This document shows positions 58,342 through 64,000 of a stretch of 64,000 nucleotides of DNA, in pieces (the first letter of the stretch is position 1; the number at the start of each line of letters is the position of its first letter). The translations under genes and the position numbers were made by a program. The DNA is from Xenorhabdus sp014467285. GTDB lineage: Bacteria; Pseudomonadota; Gammaproteobacteria; Enterobacterales; Enterobacteriaceae. The notes under the pieces were generated by a model that was given only the letters and a program-made list of their open reading frames with translations, had not been told where the DNA came from and made no database searches. Location: assembly GCF_014467285.1 (NCBI RefSeq), contig NZ_NKHR01000012.1, positions 62,001 to 126,000 of the forward strand, read 5' to 3'.

Positions 58342-58381
58342 CTGAGTATTAATTCTGGGGTATTAATATTACTTTATGCGA

Positions 58382-59785
58382 CTATAAAGCCCGAAGAATT
58401 GCTTCCACACTCGCTTTAGCATCACCAAATAACATTTGGGCATTCTCTTTAAAGAAAAGTGGGTTTTGCACTCCGGCATATCCCGTATTCATTGAGCGTT
58501 TAAATACAATGACGTTTTGTGCTTTCCAGACTTCCAGTACCGGCATTCCGGCAATAGGGCTTGAAGGATCTTCCTGAGCGGCCGGGTTTACTGTGTCATT
58601 AGCTCCGATAACCAAAACGGTATCTGTTTCAGTGAAATCATCATTAATTTCATCCATTTCTAAAACGATATCATAAGGAACTTTTGCTTCGGCAAGCAGC
58701 ACGTTCATATGGCCCGGTAAACGTCCGGCAACCGGATGGATGCCAAAACGAACTTCTATGCCCTTTTCACGCAATTTCGCGGTAATGTCATGAACCGGAT
58801 ACTGTGCCTGAGCAACTGCCATGCCGTAACCCGGAGTGATGATGACTGAAGTGGAATTTTTTAACAGTTCAGCGACCTCTTCCGCCGTTGTTTCACGATA
58901 TTCCCCCATCTCTTGTTCATCACCTGAAGAAACGCTATCTGTACCGAAACCGCCGGCGATGACACTGATAAAGGAACGGTTCATCGCTTTGCACATAATA
59001 TATGAAAGGATAGCCCCCGAAGAACCTACCAAAGCACCTGTGACTATCAACAAGTCATTGCTCAGCATGAACCCCGCTGCTGCTGCTGCCCAACCTGAAT
59101 ATGAGTTCAGCATGGAAATAACAACGGGCATATCTGCGCCACCGATAGAGGCAACTAAATGCCATCCAAAAGTAAGTGCAATGATTGTCATCAGCAACAA
59201 AGTGAAAACTTGTAATCCAGCACTTTCCGTTCTCACAAAAGTGCTCATCAGTATTAAAGATACGACCAATGCAGCCAGATTAAGTTTATGGCGGTGTGGT
59301 AACATCAACGGCTTGGAAGAAATCTTTCCTCTCAATTTACCAAATGCCACCACTGAACCGGTAAATGTCACGGCACCAATAAAGACTCCCAGGAAGACTT
59401 CTGTCAGATGGATATTTTCCATAACGGAATCTGCAAAAATATCATGGGAAATAAAGCTGTTGAATCCTACCAAAACCGCCGCCAAACCGACAAAACTATG
59501 CAGGATAGCGACTAATTCAGGCATCTCCGTCATTTCCACTTTTTTGGCGAGACGAATACCAATAACAGCACCAATGATCATTGCCAACATAATCCAGCCA
59601 ACTTTGCCGGAGTCAGGCCCTAACATAGTGACAATCAACGCAATTGCCATACCAACGATGCCAAAAATGTTACCCCGCTTGGCGCTTTCATGGCGGGAAA
59701 GCCCGGCGAGGCTGAAAATGAATAAAATGGCAGCAACAATATATGCCGCTGTAACTATTCCATTCGAAAATATTCCATTCGACAT
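58382..59785 (-). CDS. pntB: NAD(P) transhydrogenase subunit beta
   Basis: 467 residues (E. coli PntB 462). The N-terminal half has nine or so membrane helices (domain II), with GADMPVVISMLNSYSGWAAAAAGF near 215-238. The C-terminal part is the NADP(H)-binding domain III with ITPGYGMAVAQAQYPV near 318-333, HPVAGRLPGHMNVLLAEA near 348-365 and VIGANDTVNPAAQEDPSSPIAGM near 393-415. With PntA it uses the proton gradient to reduce NADP+ with NADH at the inner membrane. It lies 10 bases behind pntA in one operon. Confidence 0.97.
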   Translation of the reverse strand: MSNGIFSNGIVTAAYIVAAILFIFSLAGLSRHESAKRGNIFGIVGMAIALIVTMLGPDSGKVGWIMLAMIIGAVIGIRLAKKVEMTEMPELVAILHSFVGLAAVLVGFNSFISHDIFADSVMENIHLTEVFLGVFIGAVTFTGSVVAFGKLRGKISSKPLMLPHRHKLNLAALVVSLILMSTFVRTESAGLQVFTLLLMTIIALTFGWHLVASIGGADMPVVISMLNSYSGWAAAAAGFMLSNDLLIVTGALVGSSGAILSYIMCKAMNRSFISVIAGGFGTDSVSSGDEQEMGEYRETTAEEVAELLKNSTSVIITPGYGMAVAQAQYPVHDITAKLREKGIEVRFGIHPVAGRLPGHMNVLLAEAKVPYDIVLEMDEINDDFTETDTVLVIGANDTVNPAAQEDPSSPIAGMPVLEVWKAQNVIVFKRSMNTGYAGVQNPLFFKENAQMLFGDAKASVEAILRAL

Positions 59786-59795
59786 AAGTTACTCC

Positions 59796-61334
59796 TTACC
59801 CTTTACGAAACATTTTCAGCATACGTTGGGTGACAGTAAAGCCACCGAAGATATTGATGCTGGCGATTAATATTGCAATGAATGAGAAGAAACTCACCCA
59901 TCCCCCTGCACCAATTTGCAACACGGCTCCGACGACAATGATCCCTGAAATCGCATTGGTGACAGACATTAATGGTGTATGTAACGAATGACTGACGTTC
60001 CAGACAACGTAGTAACCCACGATGCAAGACAAGGCAAACACGGTGAAATGAGATAAAAATTCTTTCGGGGCAACATGTGCCAACCAGCCATACAGAATTA
60101 TCGCCAAAACGATCCCGCCATACTTCAGCCACGAAGATTTAGGTTTTTCTTCTGGTTTGGCCTCGTTCTTCACTATTGATGAGGGTTTTGCGGTGGCAGG
60201 TTGAGCTGAAACTTGAATAGGTGGAGCTGGCCAGGTAATCTCCCCCTCTTTAATGACGGTAACGCCGCGTACAACGACATCATCAAAATCGATAGTGATT
60301 TCTCCATTTTTCTCTTTGCAAAGTAATTTCAATAAATTAACCAGATTGGTTCCGTAGAGCTGTGATGATTGAGTTGGCAATCGGCTGGGCAAATCTGTAT
60401 AACCTATCACTTTCACACCATTTGGTGTCACAACAAGTTTATCCGCCTCGGTATATTCACAATTTCCTCCATTCTGGGCAGCCAGATCAACAATCACACT
60501 GCCCGGCTTCATGGAGTCGACCATTTCTTTAGTAATAAGGCGAGGTGCTGGTTTACCCGGAATCAGCGCAGTAGTGACGATAATATCGACCTCTTTTGCC
60601 TGCGCAGAAAATAATTCCATTTCTGCTTTGATAAAAGCTTCCGACATGACTTTTGCATAGCCATCCCCTGAACCGGCCTCTTCTTTGAAATTTAATTCCA
60701 AAAATTCAGCGCCCATACTTTGTACTTGTTCTTTAACTTCTGGACGCGTATCAAAAGCCCGGACAATCGCACCGAGGCTACCCGCTGCGCCAACTGCTGC
60801 CAAACCTGCAACACCTGCGCCAATAATCATGACCTTAGCTGGTGGCACTTTACCTGCGGCTGTAATTTGCCCTGTAAAAAAACGACCGAATTCATGGGCA
60901 GCTTCAACAATGGCACGGTAGCCAGCAATATTCGCCATTGAACTAAGCGCATCTAAAGATTGTGCGCGGGAAATTCGCGGAACAGCATCCAAGGCCAGAA
61001 CGGTCACCTTACGTTCTGACAACTTTGCCATTAATTCAGGATGTTGTGCCGGCCAGATGAAACTCATTAACGTAGCGCCTTCTTTCATCAAGGCAATTTC
61101 GTCATCGGTAGGAGCATTAACTTTTAAAATAACATCTGATTGCCAAACCTGATGACATTCTGCAATATCAGCTTCCGCATTTTGATAAGCAATATCATCA
61201 AAACTAGCAAGCTGCCCTGCTCCTGTCTCAACTGTGACGCTGAACCCCAACTTGCGCAATTGCTCTACCGTTGATGGTGTGGCAGCAACGCGAGCTTCAT
61301 TGGAAAGTCGCTCTTTTGGTACACCAATATGCAT
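59796..61334 (-). CDS. pntA: NAD(P) transhydrogenase subunit alpha
   Basis: 512 residues (E. coli 510). Domain I (1-380) binds NAD(H): the N-terminus reads HIGVPKERLSNEARVAATPSTV, the Rossmann loop is IGAGVAGLAAVGAAGSLGA near 171-189, and GSVIVDLAAQNGGNCEYTEADK lies near 275-297. The C-terminal four helices (about 400-510) are part of membrane domain II. The protein pairs with PntB to form the proton-translocating transhydrogenase. It is the first gene of the pntAB operon. ydgH is divergent across 391 bases, as in E. coli. Confidence 0.97.
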   Translation of the reverse strand: MHIGVPKERLSNEARVAATPSTVEQLRKLGFSVTVETGAGQLASFDDIAYQNAEADIAECHQVWQSDVILKVNAPTDDEIALMKEGATLMSFIWPAQHPELMAKLSERKVTVLALDAVPRISRAQSLDALSSMANIAGYRAIVEAAHEFGRFFTGQITAAGKVPPAKVMIIGAGVAGLAAVGAAGSLGAIVRAFDTRPEVKEQVQSMGAEFLELNFKEEAGSGDGYAKVMSEAFIKAEMELFSAQAKEVDIIVTTALIPGKPAPRLITKEMVDSMKPGSVIVDLAAQNGGNCEYTEADKLVVTPNGVKVIGYTDLPSRLPTQSSQLYGTNLVNLLKLLCKEKNGEITIDFDDVVVRGVTVIKEGEITWPAPPIQVSAQPATAKPSSIVKNEAKPEEKPKSSWLKYGGIVLAIILYGWLAHVAPKEFLSHFTVFALSCIVGYYVVWNVSHSLHTPLMSVTNAISGIIVVGAVLQIGAGGWVSFFSFIAILIASINIFGGFTVTQRMLKMFRKG

Positions 61335-61725
61335 AATGTTTCCTTCTTTAAGAATGAAATATTGCCGATTATTACCTTGTTGAAGCCTATTTAACGACTA
61401 GATTGATTTTATTTCTGCCATCAGCAAAACCTATCAATAGAATATAAAATAATAACGCAATGAAAATAATGTCAATGATTTATCATCATAATGTCAGAAA
61501 AAAACAAAATAACCTTCCAATCTAAACGATAACGTATCTCATATAACTCACTATATTTATTAAAATTCCTAGTGCCATATACTAAAAACTGACAATCATT
61601 TATTTAGAAGGTATAAATTCTTGCGACAATTGGCATTATTACATGTAATAATTGCGATCTATGTGATACATAACAATGTTCAGCACGTTATAAATATTTT
61701 AATGCGCAAGGCGAAAGGATTTTTT
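61335..61725. other. Divergent promoter region pntA/ydgH with an 18-base palindrome
   Basis: No gene is seen. A perfect palindrome with arms ATTATTACA/TGTAATAAT lies at 61635-61652, about 75 bases before the ydgH start, and may be an operator. Confidence 0.55.
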
Positions 61726-62679
61726 ATGAAGCTGAAGACAACGATCATCGCTACTGCGGTGCTCTCATTAACCACGATTACTGCTGCACATGCGGCTAAA
61801 GAGTTGACCCCGGAACAAGCCGCAGAGCTCAAACCTTTTGAGCGAATCGCAGTCACAGGTCGTTTTAATGCAATTTATGAAGCTGCCGATGCAGTTTCTC
61901 GTCAGGCAGATAAAAAAGGCGCTGAAAGTTTTTACATCCAAAGTCTCGATGATCTCAATGGACGTGGTAATTTACGTGTTGTGGCCGATTTGTATCATAA
62001 GGATGCAGAGAAAGCAGATAAGACACCTAATTATCGCATCTATCGAGGTATTAAAGAATTACCTAAAACAGAAGCAATGACTTTGGAACCTTTTGATACA
62101 GTAACGGTGAATGGCTATTTCCCTACTGACCCTGACATGAAAGAAGCCATCGCCAAAGCGGCCAAAAAGAAAGATGCAGCCTCCTTCTTTATTGTTCGTG
62201 ACATTGCACCAAATAATGGTGGGAACCAAATAGTTACAGCATATGTTTATAAAGAAGATGCTCCAAAACGCAAAGTTCAATCTAATCAAGCTGTCATTCC
62301 GGCCGATTCTGATGCAGGCCGTCAGGCACTGGCAAAAGGCGGTGAAGAAGCTGAGAAAGTAGAAATTCCTGGTGTGGCTTCTTCAACCTCAACAAGCAAT
62401 GTCGTTGGACGCTTTTTTGAAACCCAGACAGCAAAAGGTGGGCGTTACACTGTAACTTTACCGAATGGTACAAAAATTCAAGAGCTGAACAAAGCATCCG
62501 CCGCTCAGATGGTGCCATTTGATTCCATCACTTTTTCTGGTTATTACACTACTGCCCCAGAAGTCTCTTATCAGGTTGCTAAACGTGCAGCCGAAAAAGG
62601 CGCAAAATACTACCATGTCACTAGAGAATGGCAGTCCAATGGTGGTAACGTGACAATCAGTGCTGATTTATTCAAATAA
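61726..62679 (+). CDS. ydgH: DUF1471 periplasmic protein YdgH
   Basis: I take ATG 61726 (MKLKTTIIATAVLSL, 317 residues), which has GAAAGGA upstream and matches the E. coli start; the frame is open 35 codons before. A signal peptide ends at HAAKELTPEQ. Three DUF1471 (YhcN/BhsA/McbA-like) repeats lie at about 40-100, 125-180 and 255-315, each with a FD.ITV.G.F-type strand. E. coli YdgH is a periplasmic protein of this family implicated in envelope stress; the exact role is not clear. The gene keeps the enteric order pntBA-ydgH-ydgI. Confidence 0.93.
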   Translation: MKLKTTIIATAVLSLTTITAAHAAKELTPEQAAELKPFERIAVTGRFNAIYEAADAVSRQADKKGAESFYIQSLDDLNGRGNLRVVADLYHKDAEKADKTPNYRIYRGIKELPKTEAMTLEPFDTVTVNGYFPTDPDMKEAIAKAAKKKDAASFFIVRDIAPNNGGNQIVTAYVYKEDAPKRKVQSNQAVIPADSDAGRQALAKGGEEAEKVEIPGVASSTSTSNVVGRFFETQTAKGGRYTVTLPNGTKIQELNKASAAQMVPFDSITFSGYYTTAPEVSYQVAKRAAEKGAKYYHVTREWQSNGGNVTISADLFK

Positions 62680-62704
62680 TCGAAACGTTATTCACCACAT
62701 CATG

Positions 62705-62737
62705 AAAAAGGCACAATGTTTGATTTGTGCCTTTTTT
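62705..62737 (+). terminator. Terminator after ydgH
   Basis: A 12-base stem AAAAAGGCACAA/TTGTGCCTTTTT followed by TCTTG lies 26 bases after the stop. Confidence 0.88.
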
Positions 62738-63112
62738 CTTGTTTACAAGATTTGCATAATTGTTCGTTATTTGTTTTTTGTCCAAAAAATACACAATCTG
62801 TATTATCAAAAGTGTTTATCATGTACTCATTTCTATGTTTCTCAAGGCAATAGCACATATTAGAAAAAATATCGTTAATTCGTTTTCTTACTCCTCTACA
62901 TAATTTTATGCATAAAGTTTATATTTTTTTGCATAGTCAACCATTGCATACAATCCTTTCACTCCGTAGAATCGCCCTGTTTTTTAGATTTATCTACTGA
63001 ATCTTCTCTGCAATCCATAGCATGGATGCAACAAATGTCCAATATGTGTTCGATATTCAGGACAAGCGTCCTGGCTAATCGTGTCGATTATATTATTTTT
63101 AGGAACGTATCT
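62738..63112. other. Promoter region of ydgI
   Basis: No gene is supported. TGCATA occurs three times at 62909, 62930 and 62945, which could be regulator half-sites. AGGAACGTAT before the TTG start is a plausible ribosome binding site. Confidence 0.45.
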
Positions 63113-64000
63113 TTGGAAAAGAAATTAGGCCTCACATCTCTGACAGCACTGGTACTCAGCTCCATGGTTGGGGCTGGCGTATTCAGTCTGCCACAAAACA
63201 TGGCGCAGGTAGGCAGCCCTGTTGCATTAATGATTGGTTGGGGAATAACAGGCATAGGTATTCTCTTTTTGGCCACGTCCTTACTTTTGCTTTCACGTCT
63301 GCGTCCTGATTTGGATAGTGGTATTTTTACCTATGCAAGAGAAGGATTTGGGGAATTAGTCGGGTTCTGTTCTGCATGGGGTTATTGGTTCTGCGCCATT
63401 ATTGCCAATGTTTCTTATTTGGTTATCGTTTTTGCAGCCCTGAGTTTTTTTACCGATACCGAACATTCAGTCATTTTCGGTGATGGAAATACATGGCAAT
63501 CGCTGATAGGCGAATCTGTTTTATTGTGGTTTGTTCATGGCTTAGTACTTCGAGGAGTACAAACTGCTGCGGGAGTCAACCAATTAGCTACGATGGCGAA
63601 GCTCTTGCCATTGGGCATGTTTATTGTTCTGGCCGTCATTGCTTTCAAAATGGATGTGTTCTCCTTTGATTTCACCGGTATTGAAATGGGTGTTCCGGTT
63701 TGGCAGCAAGTTAAAGATACGATGCTAATTACTTTATGGGTTTTTATTGGTGTTGAAGGTGCAGTTGTTGTTTCAGCCCGAGCTAGAAAACGTAAAGATA
63801 TTGGTATCGCAACTGTGCTGGCCGTCATTTCAGCATTAGGTGTTTATGTTCTTGTTACCCTTCTTTCATTGGGATTAGTCACAAGACCTGAATTAGCTGC
63901 CATGCGTAATCCTTCAATGGCGAACCTTATGGTGGGGTTAATGGGTTCTGCCGGAGATATTGTGATTATTGCTGGTTTAATCATTTCTGTCTGTGGCGCT
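63113..64000 (+). CDS. ydgI: Basic amino acid antiporter YdgI (ArcD-like), 3' end outside window
   Basis: 296 codons are open from a TTG at 63113 to the window edge with no stop, so the gene is truncated by the window. The start follows AGGAACG and gives MEKKLGLTSLTALVLSSMVG, the same as the E. coli protein. APC-superfamily features are GAGVFSLPQNMAQVGSP near 20-36, GIFTYAREGFGELVGFCSAWGYW near 68-90, and WVFIGVEGAVVVSARARKRKDIG near 208-230. It is an inner-membrane arginine/ornithine-type exchanger. The order after ydgH is as in E. coli. Confidence 0.93.
   Translation, partial: MEKKLGLTSLTALVLSSMVGAGVFSLPQNMAQVGSPVALMIGWGITGIGILFLATSLLLLSRLRPDLDSGIFTYAREGFGELVGFCSAWGYWFCAIIANVSYLVIVFAALSFFTDTEHSVIFGDGNTWQSLIGESVLLWFVHGLVLRGVQTAAGVNQLATMAKLLPLGMFIVLAVIAFKMDVFSFDFTGIEMGVPVWQQVKDTMLITLWVFIGVEGAVVVSARARKRKDIGIATVLAVISALGVYVLVTLLSLGLVTRPELAAMRNPSMANLMVGLMGSAGDIVIIAGLIISVCGA

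Noticed and set aside
58836..59870. 344-codon + strand frame opposite pntB
   Set aside because: It lies antisense to the strongly conserved pntB gene, has biased Ile/Thr/Pro composition and no recognisable domain.

Overview
The window looks like a low-GC enterobacterial chromosome of the Photorhabdus/Xenorhabdus type (Morganellaceae). The reasons are near-identity of FNR, UspE, PntAB, YdgH and YdgI to their enteric counterparts, AT-rich intergenic DNA, an orphan Hcp/DUF4225 pair, secreted proteases, many decayed transporter and regulator genes, and a very large NRPS. Genus is inferred from gene content; no rRNA or other marker is present. I see no tRNA, rRNA or CRISPR array.

Layout. 0-7 kb is accessory: two small membrane-protein genes, an Hcp-DUF4225 type VI pair, a multi-hairpin repeat, remnants of an MFS and an ASCH gene, an omega-amino-acid:pyruvate aminotransferase with a dead divergent LysR gene, then a two-gene secreted pair (degenerate metzincin-like protein plus a small B-subunit-sized protein). 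7-13.5 kb holds a copper-receptor locus (DUF2946, TonB receptor), a MarR/EamA/flavin-reductase group, a PPOX flavoprotein and a GNAT. 13.5-19.4 kb carries a broken MFS gene and two secreted serine proteases (subtilisin-like autotransporter, trypsin-like). 19.4-26.4 kb holds a GST, an MFS exporter, a LysR/LysE pair, a methyltransferase and a TyrDC-like decarboxylase. 26.8-29.9 kb is the conserved fnr-uspE block with a lone dmsC-like gene.

29.9-58.3 kb reads as an island between the conserved uspE and pntAB loci. It starts with a tyrosine recombinase beside a cut EamA gene and continues with a decayed catabolic locus (iron alcohol dehydrogenase half, methylmalonate-semialdehyde dehydrogenase N-terminus joined to an IclR C-terminus). 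Then comes a four-gene + strand cassette (methyltransferase, FemAB/GNAT-like protein, small alpha/beta-barrel protein, FMN protein) that converges on a single 6660-residue, six-module NRPS on the - strand. A divergent MFS transporter follows.

The NRPS reads C(vestigial)-A-T / E/C-A-T / C-A-T / E/C-A-T / C-A-T / E/C-A-T-TE. Specificity codes read by eye give Ser and Gln for modules 1 and 2, the same unassigned residue for modules 3 and 5, an aromatic or large hydrophobic residue for 4, and a Lys-like code for 6. The dual E/C domains predict a D-L-D-L-D-L hexapeptide, probably released by the TE as a macrocycle or free acid.

58.3-64 kb returns to core genome: pntB-pntA, ydgH and the 5' part of ydgI, which runs off the end.
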